A stretch of DNA of 64,000 nt from Sphingomonas panacis (GCF_001717955.1 NZ_CP014169.1:62001-126000); one strand, 5' to 3'; counted from the first letter of the stretch, positions 17,201 through 24,909 are shown. Notes: generated by a model not told the origin, from the sequence alone. Numbers and translations: made by a program.

Positions 17201-17354
17201 CCTCGCCTTCGAGGCCGAGCGTCTCGGCCCCTGCGCCGCCCCACGCACTCTGCTCGGCCGAGCCGTCGGCGGTGTAGTAATTGTCCTTGAAATCGTCCTT
17301 CGCGAAATAGTTCGCGGCACCCGAGGCGGAGCGGACCGAGGCGACCGAGAGCAC
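14292..17354 (-). CDS. MobF conjugative relaxase-helicase (TrwC/TraI family)
   Basis: This protein has 1020 residues. The N-terminal relaxase domain has candidate catalytic tyrosines (Tyr16, Tyr26, Tyr27) and a metal-binding histidine set (His148 with the HIH at 159-161: ALDPQAHIHAVV). A helicase domain follows with Walker A GVAGAGKST (about 488-496), Walker B MLVVDETSM (about 571-579) and GDRQQLSSIDAGKSF. It nicks oriT, stays bound to the 5' end and unwinds the transferred strand. It starts with GTG 3 bp after the traD stop, so the two are cotranscribed. The C-terminus is proline-rich and short compared with F TraI. Confidence 0.92.
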   Translation of the reverse strand: MLSVASVRSASGAANYFAKDDFKDNYYTADGSAEQSAWGGAGAETLGLEGEVSKQAFEEILSGTLPSGEGVARHENRRNGVDLTFSAPKSVSLMAYVAGDKRVLAANMTAVQKTMAWVEKNLAEGRKDIEGRKVPVQTSNLVYALFQHDTSRALDPQAHIHAVVANLTRMPDGKWQALHADKLWANNATIGAIYHAYLRAGLETLGYQVELQGKHGTFEISGVPKTVIDAFSQRREAILEKAAALGIVSAKGRDGVTTTTRDPKLNAGDRDGLIKGWIDKAAALGFDGKGLLASSEARAGASVSDSRVERGYRAVADAIQGAREVIGGFLRPHDPLVDSGLTRITLSPATARTQLAVASAVRILSEREAAFNVHLLAKTALDLGLKGVTIDSVEARVGRLIEQRQLIPGVPRDGDKNISMVTTAEALRTEETILKAVEAGAGKAVPVIPATEAPERLQAIADRPLNAGQLAAATLILSSEDRTITVQGVAGAGKSTMLQAVARVAEAEGRDIVGLAFQNKMVADLADGAGIKSQTIASFVLANERFVTERDTPRFEAAQAKFAGAMLVVDETSMVSSDDMLKLHRITEALGIDKLVLVGDRQQLSSIDAGKSFAMIQAAGGTMARMDENIRQRTDTLRTVAALANIGKAGEAMKVLGENVHESASAPETAAEMWLALAPDEREATAVFASGRASRAIINQRIQDGLAAEGTVRGQGIHLTVYERVNHTREELRYASTYQPGQTLDVGRGGALDVGLEKGRYDVTRVLPNGKVELSDGRRKIRFDPQQLSPTEKRDRLELTEKKDLHIREGDRIRWTANDKPRDLHNAALARVLTVDVNGVTVETASRERLTLDLGDPMLSRLDLAYALNMHMAQGITTDKAITVMDSHERNLSNQRMFNVGVTRVRDELVMVVDDKAKLERQLNLNPGNKTSALETLGRLDIDNRKGGGAPVKFDPGPIDGINLADQPDILGDLPPIPEGPVAPAVVGQANDLKAPPDLKPDVKGDLLPPLPERSLGLDL

Positions 17355-17357
17355 GCC

Positions 17358-19670
17358 CTAGATCCCCATATCCATGCCACCGGTATCGCGCCCGCTGGCA
17401 AAGCCTTCCCTCAGCTCGACGAGGCTTTGGTTTTCGACCTGGGTCTCGCGCGGTTGCGCATCGCGACCCTCACGGCGCTCGTCGCTGGTGCGCGTGCCGA
17501 CGACCTGCTCCTCGGGCTTGTCGCGCGCCGCCTGCGCCTTGTCGGCCGCGTGGGTAGCAGGCGTCGTCTGCTCGTTACGATCGTCGCTACGCTGTGCCGC
17601 GCGCATCGTCTCGGCATTCTCCTCCTCGGTCGGGCTACTGAGGATCCGCGCCGCCATGTCCTTGGCGAGATTGGTCGCCTCGACCACTTCCTCGACGATC
17701 TGGGCGGCGCCATCACGCCCCCCTGCCTCGCCTCCCGCACCGCCCTCGTCGGCGAACACTTCCTCTCCGCGCCTTGACCGCACGGGGGCCATATTGGGTC
17801 GGGCGATGAAGCCCTGGGCGACCTGGGGATAGTCTTGCCATTCGAGCAGAATCCGCGCTGCCGGAAAGCCATCGGGGAACTTCACGAAGCCGTGCATGGA
17901 CGGAAGGTTCGTGATGTCATCGGCGATGACGAGGGGCTCGACCTGCTTGCGCGGGGTTAGCGTCGAGGCGTCGCGATTGTTGTTATAGCCGTAGCTATAG
18001 GCCTCATCCATCTGGCGCACTTCGCGGTTGCCGATGTAGCGCGCGCACTGCTCGGCCGTATCCAGATCGGCGGTCGCGAGGATGAGTTTGGAGCGAGCGA
18101 GCGAGGCAAGGTTGCGAGCGCCCTGTTCACCGTACACCTCGACCAGTTTCTCGAAGCTGTGGATGCCGAGGATCATCGCGCCGCCGAACGCGCGCGCGGT
18201 TTGCAGCCCGTTCTCGATCGCCGGCAATTTATGGAGCGCGCCGAGCTCGTCGAACATGAACCAGGTCCGCAGCGAACGGGTGCGCGGCATGGTCATGAGG
18301 CGGTTGATGCACAGGTCCATCCAGAGCGTCAGCAGCGCCCGGTTCATCGGCAGATCGACATAGTTGGACGTGATGAAAAGGATCGATCCGGGCTGCTTGT
18401 CACCGGTGATCCAGTCCCGGATCGAGAACTGCTCTCCCTCGTCGGGTAGGAAGCGCAGGACCTGCGCATTGGTGTTGAAGACGGCCCGGATCGATTCCGC
18501 CATCCGGGCGGCTTCAGGGGCGGTCAGCGGGTCGGCGATGGTGTTGGCGAGGAACCGATGCACCCGCTTCAGGTCCGCCGTCATGAGGTTCTCGGAGAGC
18601 GCCAGATTGGTGGTCTGCCCGCGCTCCTGCAGCCGTATGCACATCTCGATGAAGAGCGTGCGTGCGGCGAGCGCCCAAAACGGCTCTGACGAGCCGCCGT
18701 CGGACGGAATCAGCGCGGCCGCGGCAGCGGTGAACTCGCTATGCGTGCGGCAGTCGTTGAAGATCGACCAGGCCGGGCAGCGCTGGTCCATCGGGTTGAG
18801 GATCGTATCCCGCTCGGGGTCGTAGAAGGCTTCGACATAGGCGCCGGTCAGGTCGAAGATGACGGCATTGTCCTGGCGCGCGCGCATCTGCGCGACGAGG
18901 CTGCGAAGCTCGGTGGTTTTGCCCGATCCGGTCGTGCCGATGAGCATCGTGTGCGACTGCTCCATGCGGTGCGGATAGGGGACGCCGGCCAGCGAATAGG
19001 CGTGGTGGATGCCGCCGGATTTCCGCTCGGCGAACGGGAGGCGCAGCACCGCCGAAGGGCTCAGTCGCGGGAAGAATTGGCGTGCATCGTCCTCGAATTT
19101 GGCGACGTTGTGCTGGGCGATTTCGGCGAAGAGGACGTCGCGTTCGACGAGCATCGCGCCGCGCTCATGGCGCTCCTGGAGTATGGTCTTGCCTCGCCGG
19201 CGGGAGATGTCGACGAACCAGATCGCGATCGGCGCAATGACGAATAGCGACACCAGAAGCGAGCCGATCAGCGCGTGGATGGTAGTGTCCCAAGCCTTCT
19301 GGACGGCGGGGATATAGGGCACCGCTGGCATTATGGTCTTGAGGATCTCGCCGTTGGGCAGGGTGACGTTGACGCGCTTGTTCGGGTTGAGGTCGACCCA
19401 GTTCCAAAGCGCCGAATAGAGCTTCATGCAGACGAGTTGGAAGCCATGTTCGTCGAGACGGAGCGAGAGGATGATGAACCAGGCGGCGAGGAAGGCGAAG
19501 AACCAGGCGATAATGGGCAGTTTAGCGCCCGAGAACCACATCAGCATCTCATGTGTGAGAAGCTGGCTGCCACGCGTGAAATTGCCCGAGTTGCGCTGCA
19601 CGCGGCCACGCGCGCTGTGATGGGTCAGCGGGATGTTTTTCCCGTTCGAGCGGATGTCCTCACGCGCCAT
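17358..19670 (-). CDS. traD: TraD-type conjugative coupling protein
   Basis: The protein has 770 residues. Two membrane helices (about 50-70 and 132-154) enclose a periplasmic loop. The cytoplasmic ATPase has Walker A IGTTGSGKTT (about 244-253) and Walker B FMFDELGALHKLP, with GGAMILGIHSFEKL further on. The acidic, glutamate-rich C-terminal tail (about 660-770) is typical of TraD and contacts the relaxosome. It delivers relaxase-bound DNA to the type IV secretion channel. The ATG at 19670 overlaps the end of the ribbon-helix-helix gene by 11 bp. No mating-pair-formation genes are in the window. Confidence 0.9.
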   Translation of the reverse strand: MAREDIRSNGKNIPLTHHSARGRVQRNSGNFTRGSQLLTHEMLMWFSGAKLPIIAWFFAFLAAWFIILSLRLDEHGFQLVCMKLYSALWNWVDLNPNKRVNVTLPNGEILKTIMPAVPYIPAVQKAWDTTIHALIGSLLVSLFVIAPIAIWFVDISRRRGKTILQERHERGAMLVERDVLFAEIAQHNVAKFEDDARQFFPRLSPSAVLRLPFAERKSGGIHHAYSLAGVPYPHRMEQSHTMLIGTTGSGKTTELRSLVAQMRARQDNAVIFDLTGAYVEAFYDPERDTILNPMDQRCPAWSIFNDCRTHSEFTAAAAALIPSDGGSSEPFWALAARTLFIEMCIRLQERGQTTNLALSENLMTADLKRVHRFLANTIADPLTAPEAARMAESIRAVFNTNAQVLRFLPDEGEQFSIRDWITGDKQPGSILFITSNYVDLPMNRALLTLWMDLCINRLMTMPRTRSLRTWFMFDELGALHKLPAIENGLQTARAFGGAMILGIHSFEKLVEVYGEQGARNLASLARSKLILATADLDTAEQCARYIGNREVRQMDEAYSYGYNNNRDASTLTPRKQVEPLVIADDITNLPSMHGFVKFPDGFPAARILLEWQDYPQVAQGFIARPNMAPVRSRRGEEVFADEGGAGGEAGGRDGAAQIVEEVVEATNLAKDMAARILSSPTEEENAETMRAAQRSDDRNEQTTPATHAADKAQAARDKPEEQVVGTRTSDERREGRDAQPRETQVENQSLVELREGFASGRDTGGMDMGI

Positions 19671-19950
19671 GATATTGGACCAGACGCTTGTCGGTTTCGG
19701 CCACGAGCCGGTCACGCAGTTCGGGATATTGCTCGCGGATGATGACGTCCAAAGCGAGCTGTTGAAACTCGCTGATCCGGGCGAGCCGCCGCTGGCTCGC
19801 GCTCAGGAGATCGGACGAGGAGAGGAACACGTCGAGGGCCGACCGGATGATATCGGCGACGCTGAGTTTGCGTTCGGCGGCGATCGCGCTCAGCCGATCC
19901 CATTGGGACCGCTCGAGCCGCACATTATAGTGCCGGTAGCTTGTAGCCAA
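19660..19950 (-). CDS. Ribbon-helix-helix DNA-binding protein, probable relaxosome accessory
   Basis: The protein has 96 residues. It begins ATSYRHYNVRLERSQWDRL, a beta strand then helix typical of MetJ/Arc/CopG (RHH) proteins, followed by ERKLSVADIIRSALDVFL. The start is a TTG at 19950 with AGGAGG six bases upstream; an earlier in-frame TTG touches the ribosome site and is unlikely. RHH proteins encoded next to MobF relaxases (TrwA, TraY-like) bind oriT and often repress their own operon. The repeat-rich region just upstream offers candidate targets. Confidence 0.8.
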   Translation of the reverse strand: MATSYRHYNVRLERSQWDRLSAIAAERKLSVADIIRSALDVFLSSSDLLSASQRRLARISEFQQLALDVIIREQYPELRDRLVAETDKRLVQYHGA

Positions 19951-20658
19951 GACCAACCTCCTAGCAGGGAGGCTGGTGGGGACTGAAGAATGGCAGACTT
20001 ATAGCGTAGCGAGGCTTGCACGGCAAGTTGATCGTCGCTGGCTCAAGTGTCGTAGTCTCTGAGACTACGCAGAAATGGCCGATTTCCGCGCTTTCGGGTC
20101 GCAGCAAAAGCCGTACTACAGCGTAGTCGCGCCTTCACGCGCGATAAACCGTTGTGAAACAACGAAAACCTTGCACCTTCAGGTGCGTAGGGTGTGCATA
20201 TCCTCAGAGACCGATTCCTTGTCCCTGGGTCGTCTGGTGATGTCTGCTGGGGCGCCGTTAGCGGGTCCGGCTGGGCCAAGCGCCGCCGACGGGCGGAATG
20301 CGCAAGGCGTCGGCTGCAAAGCAGCCACGCAGCGCGATCGGGGACGGGCAAGCGAAGCGATGCCCTCCCCATGCGTGCTGGGACGCAAGGCCCGAGCGCG
20401 CGTCAATTGGGGCCACCGGCCCCATTGGTCAGGCGAGGATCGTGACCCGGCAGGGCGGAGACAAGGACGCAGTCCTTGGCTCCGTGAGCTTTGATCCCGG
20501 CGTCCGTGCAGGGCGGCGGGATCTCTAGCGAATAGAGCCGTCATCGGGCGACCAGCCCGATGCGCCCCCGACCCGTTCATCCTCTTCTTCCAGCGATCTG
20601 GCAAAGTCGCTATACTTGACCAGTTCACAGCCCGATTAGCGTTGAACAAGAGGCCCTT
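19951..20658. other. Non-coding region with candidate oriT (inverted repeats at 20051-20210)
   Basis: About 700 bp upstream of the transfer operon have no convincing gene. Three close inverted repeats stand out: CGTAGTCTC t GAGACTACG (20051-20069), GTTGT gaa ACAAC (20151-20163) and GCACCT tc AGGTGC (20173-20186), followed by GTAGGGTGTGCATATCC. GCGTAG recurs near 20003, 20120 and 20184, with its complement in the first palindrome. Location beside the RHH-traD-relaxase genes makes this the likely oriT and RHH binding region. The nick site cannot be named by eye. 20270-20600 holds only GC-rich sequence with no feature I recognise. Confidence 0.5.
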
Positions 20659-20877
20659 ATGGCAAAGACACTGGAACAGGAGCGCTTGGCGTTCGAGGAA
20701 GATGCGCGTCGGCTCGATGAGCGACGCAGGAGGCTGGAGGAGAAAGAGCGCGAGCAGGCGATTACGACGATCGAAAAGTCGGGTTTGCTCAAGCTCGAAG
20801 CCAAAAGACTGGCGGCGCTGACCGACCGCATCAAGGCCCTCGGAATCGACGCTGTCGAAAAGCGTCTGGCCGCCTGA
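20659..20877 (+). CDS. Small coiled-coil protein, TraC/TraD-like mobilisation accessory (tentative)
   Basis: The protein has 72 residues and is strongly helical and charged. Residues 5-38 read as a coiled coil (ERLAFEEDARRLDERRRRLE), followed by IEKSGLLKLE and a short C-terminal helix. Similar small coiled-coil proteins (Ti-plasmid TraC/TraD type) lie divergently from transfer operons, as this one does across the candidate oriT. The homology is suggestive only. A strong hairpin follows the stop codon. Confidence 0.65.
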   Translation: MAKTLEQERLAFEEDARRLDERRRRLEEKEREQAITTIEKSGLLKLEAKRLAALTDRIKALGIDAVEKRLAA

Positions 20878-20905
20878 GGCCATCCCGCCGCGCCAACGGC
20901 GCGGC

Positions 20906-20940
20906 ACGGACATGGGGGGTTCGATGCCCCCCATGTCCGT
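20906..20940 (+). terminator. Strong hairpin after the coiled-coil gene
   Basis: Arms of 14 bp (ACGGACATGGGGGG / CCCCCCATGTCCGT) with a 7-nt loop lie 29 bp after the stop codon. The tail TTCTCT is only partly T-rich. It probably terminates the plus-strand gene. Confidence 0.65.
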
Positions 20941-20951
20941 TTCTCTCCCAA

Positions 20952-20981
20952 CAAAAAAGGGAGAGGCCGAAGCCCCTCCCT
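20952..20981 (-). terminator. Rho-independent terminator of the 74-residue gene
   Basis: Read on the minus strand: AGGGAGGGGC, a TTCG loop, GCCTCTCCCT and then TTTTTTG. This is a standard intrinsic terminator 8 bp after the stop of the gene at 20989-21213. Confidence 0.85.
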
Positions 20982-20988
20982 GATGTGC

Positions 20989-21213
20989 TCAATATTCGTC
21001 TGACATCCGTCCCGGGACCGTGTGCACCACCCGGTCGATGAGCGTCATCGGCAGCGCGTCATAGTCGCCCTCGTCGATGGCGGTGTAGGCGCCGCGTTCG
21101 TCCTCGATGACGTGCTGGTCGAAGTAGCTGTGGAAGGCGCGGCGTTCGGCGAAGGCGAGTGCTGCGAGATAGTTGGCGGTGTCGGCGTGCGCGGCGGTCG
21201 AGATGATCTGCAT
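20989..21213 (-). CDS. Small conserved protein of unknown function, 74 residues
   Basis: Starts MQIISTAAHADTANYLAAL and ends GRMSDEY. It has an AGGAGG-type ribosome site (GACAGGAGGCACATC before the ATG) and a good intrinsic terminator, so it is very likely expressed. It is acidic, soluble and has no known motif. Structured element A (21253-21427) lies immediately upstream of its ribosome site. Confidence 0.7.
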   Translation of the reverse strand: MQIISTAAHADTANYLAALAFAERRAFHSYFDQHVIEDERGAYTAIDEGDYDALPMTLIDRVVHTVPGRMSDEY

Positions 21214-21252
21214 GATGTGCCTCCTGTCGTCTTGAATGACAGGGGAATGGCC

Positions 21253-21427
21253 GTCGTTGAGGGAGCCGCCGGGTCAGGGACGCCGGCACAGCCGGCGCCG
21301 CGAAGCGGCGGTGGGGGTCACGATTTTCTTCGGCGGCCGCGGCGCCGAAGAGGGAACGCCCACGTCCGATCCGCCGAAGAAAATGGTGGGGCCCCGCCGT
21401 CCTTGACGCGGCGGCTCCCTCAACGAC
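21253..21427. ncRNA. Structured element A, candidate non-coding RNA
   Basis: This 175-nt segment folds back on itself. Perfect outer arms of 19 bp (GTCGTTGAGGGAGCCGCCG at 21253-21271 and its complement at 21409-21427) enclose GTCAGGGACGC, two small hairpins, GTGGGGG, CGATTTTC with a 14-bp inner stem (ATTTTCTTCGGCGG / CCGCCGAAGAAAAT), and TCCTTGA. The same blocks in the same order occur in element B at 24230-24372 with different but still paired stem sequences. That pattern indicates selection on RNA structure, although a DNA cruciform cannot be excluded. The transcribed strand is not known; blocks are given on the plus strand. Confidence 0.55.
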
Positions 21428-21452
21428 ATGCTCGGAATTCTGTGAGAGATTT

Positions 21453-21749
21453 TTATCCTCTGATGGGGCCTCGACGGTCGATCCAGGACCAGCAACGCCC
21501 GAACCCTGGCTGACGCATGCGATAATCACTGATCCCGTGCCGCGTGGCCACGCTCGGATCTCGTCGATCGGTGCACCATGACCGCTTCTGCGCGTTCGAT
21601 CGCAGCAATTCTTCGAGATGCTCGGCGGCGCGTTCATGGAGCGCGCGGCTTTCTGCCGTGAGCTTTTCGCCCGACGGCATCTTTCCGCTTTCGACGGAGT
21701 CCCTGAGCAGGTTGATCGCCGCTCGGAATGCAATCTCATTGTCGGTCAT
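21453..21749 (-). CDS. Small hypothetical protein, 98 residues
   Basis: The N-terminal 57 residues (MTDNEIAFRAAINLLRDSVE...) look like a helical, charged protein and GAGG precedes the ATG by five bases. The C-terminal 40 residues are Arg/Cys/Trp-rich and less convincing, so the true protein may be truncated or the reading frame altered near 21570. No family is recognised. Confidence 0.5.
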   Translation of the reverse strand: MTDNEIAFRAAINLLRDSVESGKMPSGEKLTAESRALHERAAEHLEELLRSNAQKRSWCTDRRDPSVATRHGISDYRMRQPGFGRCWSWIDRRGPIRG

Positions 21750-22146
21750 AAAACCTCGTTAGTGGACGCCGACGATCGACATTTACAATATCCGCCGTGT
21801 CGGCGACAGGCTCGGCTAAAGCTTCGGAAGGGCATTTCTTAGGACGCCGCTGTGCGCACATTCGGCGGGTGCCGCCTTTGGGTTGGTGCGGCGATGTGCC
21901 TGTGTTAGTTCCGATCCGCGCTGCGAAACGGGCAGCGCCGGGACTGGTAATCCCGCTGAGAAACGGCAACTCGGTGTGATCTCACGCCGGGGTGCCTGCG
22001 CATATGTCCAGGTGTCTCGGCACTAAAAGCGTAGGCGCATGTCTCGGCGTGTTACCAGCCCCGGCTCCCGCGCCCAGTGCGCGGGAGTTGTTGGAAGATT
22101 GGCACTTCGGCACTTCCGGGACGATGCTGGTGCCTGGGTGCGGGAA

Positions 22147-22323
22147 ATGAATCTTTACGAAAAGAACCCGGTCGTCACGAAGGCGATGGCGCTCGCGCTG
22201 ATGCGACAGGCGTTGGGCCTTCTGGACGCGGTGAACGAGCAGATCGCCACTTGCCATTTGCAGATGGCGATCGATACATTGCTGGTGAAGCAGCCACCGG
22301 GCCCTGCGGCCGGAACGTGCTGA
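22147..22323 (+). CDS. Small helical protein, 58 residues
   Basis: Starts MNLYEKNPVVTKAMALALMRQ and continues LLDAVNEQIATCHLQMAIDTLL. Two amphipathic helices are predicted and there is no known motif. The ATG at 22147 marks where the frame becomes coding-like. A shared bidirectional hairpin follows the gene. Confidence 0.55.
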   Translation: MNLYEKNPVVTKAMALALMRQALGLLDAVNEQIATCHLQMAIDTLLVKQPPGPAAGTC

Positions 22324-22352
22324 AGGCTGGTAGGGCGCTGATCCAAGCGGAC

Positions 22353-22386
22353 AAAAAAAAGGCGCGCCCGCGACGGACGCGCCCTT
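22353..22386 (-). terminator. Intrinsic terminator of the 192-residue gene
   Basis: On the minus strand, GGGCGCGTCC and GGGCGCGCC pair around a short loop and are followed by TTTTTTTTG. It lies 26 bp after the stop at 22413 and may also stop transcription from the plus-strand gene. Confidence 0.85.
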
Positions 22387-22412
22387 CCCTCGTCGTCCGG
22401 AGTGGGCGGAGG

Positions 22413-22991
22413 CTATGCCCATTCCAGGCGGCAAGAATCTCCGGTAACGGCGAGCGTGAGCAGTCTGTCCAGCCGCTCGACATAACCGGTGACGCCGTCC
22501 TCGGCGGCACGCCGGCGGACTGCCGGATTGGCGAGGCGGGTACGGATCGTGTCGATCGGGATTTCGCCGACGCTGTCGGGGCGCAGACCGAGGCTTTCGA
22601 GCAGCGCGTAAGCGTTGCTCGAAGCGAGGTCGAGTTCAAGCCCGAGGTCCGAGGTGAGCGCCACCCGCATATTGATCGTGGCCGTCGGCTCGCGGCGGTA
22701 GATGCTGACGCGCCGGCTTCGAAACTGTGCTTCCTCTACGACGCTGATGACGTCGGTTGCGAACTCGAAGACCTTGGTGACCGACGCCAGCGCAAGCGGG
22801 CAGACGCGTGCTTCGAAATGATAGGAGAGGAACGCGTCTTCGGCGCCGTCGGGATCGAGCAGGACGGCGCCGATCCGCACGCTCTCCTCGCGCAGATAGG
22901 TGCGGAAGGCGGCAAGCTGGCGGGCGGTGATAGTGGCGATCGGGCCGTCCCTGTCGTCGGCTGCCGTGGCGATGCGGAATGTGATGGACAT
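22413..22991 (-). CDS. Hypothetical plasmid protein, 192 residues
   Basis: Starts MSITFRIATAADDRDGPIATI. It is a soluble mixed alpha/beta protein without recognisable catalytic motifs; the middle contains RRVSIYRREPTATINMRV. The ATG is preceded by GGGAGGACGAG. Upstream (23023-23050) is a G-rich leader box of the kind seen before other genes in this window. It has its own terminator, so it is probably a single-gene transcript. Confidence 0.7.
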   Translation of the reverse strand: MSITFRIATAADDRDGPIATITARQLAAFRTYLREESVRIGAVLLDPDGAEDAFLSYHFEARVCPLALASVTKVFEFATDVISVVEEAQFRSRRVSIYRREPTATINMRVALTSDLGLELDLASSNAYALLESLGLRPDSVGEIPIDTIRTRLANPAVRRRAAEDGVTGYVERLDRLLTLAVTGDSCRLEWA

Positions 22992-23022
22992 CTCGTCCTC
23001 CCTTGTTGAACCGCACCTCCAA

Positions 23023-23050
23023 TCCCCCTCCCCTTTACCGTTTCAGCGGG
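23023..23050 (-). promoter_or_regulatory. G-rich leader box upstream of the 192-residue gene
   Basis: On the minus strand, CCCGCTGAAA is followed by a G-rich run containing GGGGAGGGGG, about 35 bp before the start codon. It matches the box at 57881-57903 (CCCGCTGAAAAGGGG). The hairpin seen in the other leaders is weak here. Confidence 0.4.
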
Positions 23051-23131
23051 CTGCGAGACGTCGGGCGCGCATGCGCTCAGTCTCCGCGGCGCGACGGGGC
23101 TCGATGCCCCCGAGCGCCGCATTGCGACGCA

Positions 23132-23173
23132 GAAAAAGGAGGAGAGGCTCCAGCGGAAGCCGGAACCTCTCCA
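23132..23173 (-). terminator. Intrinsic terminator of the DUF2493 gene
   Basis: On the minus strand, GGAGAGGTTCCGG pairs with the segment ending GGAGCCTCTCC, followed by TCCTTTTTCT. It lies 8 bp after the stop codon. Confidence 0.8.
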
Positions 23174-23180
23174 ACGGGGG

Positions 23181-24155
23181 TCATGCCTGCCGTTTGACAC
23201 GCTGCTGGGCGAGACGGACGACGTGCAGCGGCACCCCTGCCTGGCGTAGCTTCTGGGCAAGGTTCTGCTGGATGCCCGAGCCCTCGCAGATCACCGCTTC
23301 GACCGGCTTGAGGTTCAGGATGCGGTCGTTTCGGACGAAGGCTGCGCGGTTGCCCTGGGATCGATCGAGCCGGAACTGGATGACCTTTACGCCGCGCGAT
23401 GCGGCCCAGGCGTGTGCCACGGCATCGCAACCCTTCGACTGTGCGGTAGTCGCCAGGATCATTTCGGGGATGCGCGCCTTGATGCTGTCGAGCCCCTTCC
23501 ACAGGAGCTCGCCATCCTCCCAAACCTGACCGCCGGAGAAAGCGACGACGGGCCCCTCGGGGGCGAACTGCTCGCGGCGCTCACGGGCGCGGGAGGCGAG
23601 ATAGTCGCGGGCGTCGATCATCGATGCGTTGAGCGCGCTCGATACCCGGCTGCCACGCACCGGCGAGAAGGGCTTGCCGGTCTCGACGCGGTACATTTCG
23701 GCGGCATGGTCGCGCATGCATTCCATCGCCTCGCGGCATCCCTGCAGCGTCTGGCAGAGCAGTTGCGTATCCTCCAGTTCGGTTGCGTAGATCTCGGATG
23801 GGTCATAGGCGCGGGCGAGCTCGCCGAGCTTCTTGGCGGCGTCGTCCTCGCGGCCTTCGATCCGCTTGGCGACGACGTGGAAGCTGTTGGCGAAACCCCA
23901 GACGAGGTCGGTCGCGAACGGCTCCATGCGGGTGTCGCGCAGCACGTCGAACATGGTCATCATCATCATCTCGACGGCTGCCCGCACCTGCTCGGGATCG
24001 GGCATGTCGAGCGCTTCGGGCGCGTCGACGATGCTGAGCTTCGCCATCTCGCTATGCTCGATGAACGCACCCTCGTAGGTTTCGGTCAGATCCTCGTTCA
24101 CGCGCGTTGCCGCGATGTGGCTGGCAAGGTCGGCGAAGTTGTTGAAAGAAGTCAT
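23181..24155 (-). CDS. DUF2493 (SLOG-type) domain protein
   Basis: The protein has 324 residues from the ATG at 24155, which has GGAGG seven bases upstream. The N-terminal 190 residues are helical. The C-terminal domain (about 200-310) matches DUF2493/YspA: VVAFSGGQVWEDGELLW, ILATTAQSKGCDAVAHAWAASRG and AVICEGSGIQQN, with the glycine-rich nucleotide-binding loop expected of SLOG folds. Such proteins are common on sphingomonad plasmids; SLOG domains bind nucleotide-derived signals or ligands, but no function is proven for this family. It has its own terminator and structured element B upstream. Confidence 0.78.
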   Translation of the reverse strand: MTSFNNFADLASHIAATRVNEDLTETYEGAFIEHSEMAKLSIVDAPEALDMPDPEQVRAAVEMMMMTMFDVLRDTRMEPFATDLVWGFANSFHVVAKRIEGREDDAAKKLGELARAYDPSEIYATELEDTQLLCQTLQGCREAMECMRDHAAEMYRVETGKPFSPVRGSRVSSALNASMIDARDYLASRARERREQFAPEGPVVAFSGGQVWEDGELLWKGLDSIKARIPEMILATTAQSKGCDAVAHAWAASRGVKVIQFRLDRSQGNRAAFVRNDRILNLKPVEAVICEGSGIQQNLAQKLRQAGVPLHVVRLAQQRVKRQA

Positions 24156-24229
24156 AATAGCCTCCGAACAAGTCATGTCTCTCATCCGGGATTGGATGAA
24201 AGATGAAATCTCATCGGATGAGCTGGCGA

Positions 24230-24372
24230 CCTTTTGTCAGGGACGCGGGGCTTCTCCCCGCGCCGCGCGAGCGGGGCGTGGGGGAGCCGATTTTCTCAGG
24301 GTCCAGAACGAAAGCGAAGCGAAGTGGCGGATCCTGTGAAAATTGGGGGAACCGCGCATCCTTGAGAAAAGG
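24230..24372. ncRNA. Structured element B, candidate non-coding RNA
   Basis: This 143-nt segment has the same layout as element A: paired outer arms (CCTTTTGTCAGGGACGCGG / CCGCGCATCCTTGAGAAAAGG, with small mismatches), the hairpin CGGGG cttc TCCCCG, the hairpin CCGC gcga GCGG, GTGGGGG, CGATTTTC (24288-24295), a variable middle stem, GAAAAT (24338-24343) and TCCTTGA (24359-24365). The shared blocks are single-stranded or near-junction positions and the stems differ from element A. No open frame explains it. It lies upstream of the DUF2493 gene. Confidence 0.55.
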
Positions 24373-24681
24373 CCTTAAGCTCATCAGACTATGGCGATGA
24401 AGCTTGTCTGATACCGAGATGTTAGAGAGAGAATTCGATTTGCCCCGGACGCGAAGTGGCCGGGTTAGCAGCAAATCGTCCGCAGCTTTCCTGGGCGAAC
24501 GGGTCGATCGGGGAGGTCAAAGCCGGGCTGGGCATGAGACTTGCCATGTATAGCGGCGCGGCGTTGCGGCGGGACGGCCGAGTTTCTATCGGCGGTCGTG
24601 GTTCTTTCGTGGATGGCGTCATAGTATCGGCCATCCCGTCACCCAATCCGCCGTCGTTTGATACGTCCGGGAGAATTGAGC

Positions 24682-24846
24682 ATGTCGAACCTTGAAAAAG
24701 CCATCGAGGCAGCCGCGCGCGCACTGTGCCGTCGCCAGGGAAATCCCGAAAACACGCGGTTCGAGGGCAAACCGATGTGGCAAAGTTACGTGCCGGAAGC
24801 GACAGCCGCGGTTGAGGCCGCTCTGCCGCACCTGCGAGGCGAGTGA
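24682..24846 (+). CDS. Small hypothetical protein, 54 residues
   Basis: Starts MSNLEKAIEAAARALCRRQG and ends AALPHLRGE. GGGAG lies eight bases before the ATG. The sequence looks like a folded helical protein with a tryptophan core (GKPMWQSYV). No family is recognised. 24373-24681 upstream contains no other gene I can support. Confidence 0.55.
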   Translation: MSNLEKAIEAAARALCRRQGNPENTRFEGKPMWQSYVPEATAAVEAALPHLRGE

Positions 24847-24909
24847 GGGTAAGCGTCAAGACCTCGCCGCGGCATCGTGGCGGCGCCCGCAGGCGCCGCC
24901 CCGTCCAGG

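Noticed and set aside
15727..17244. A second long minus-strand frame inside the relaxase gene.
   Set aside because: Arg-rich frame-shadow of the relaxase; the relaxase frame carries all the motifs.
21253..21427. Element A read as a CRISPR repeat or simple terminator.
   Set aside because: There are only two distant copies, no spacers and no T tract; the length and multi-stem layout exceed a terminator.
21797..21979. Short plus-strand frame between two hypothetical genes.
   Set aside because: No ribosome site or recognisable protein pattern; could equally be upstream sequence of neighbouring genes.
24456..24695. Plus-strand frame upstream of the 54-residue gene.
   Set aside because: It overlaps the better-supported start at 24682 in another frame and lacks a ribosome site.
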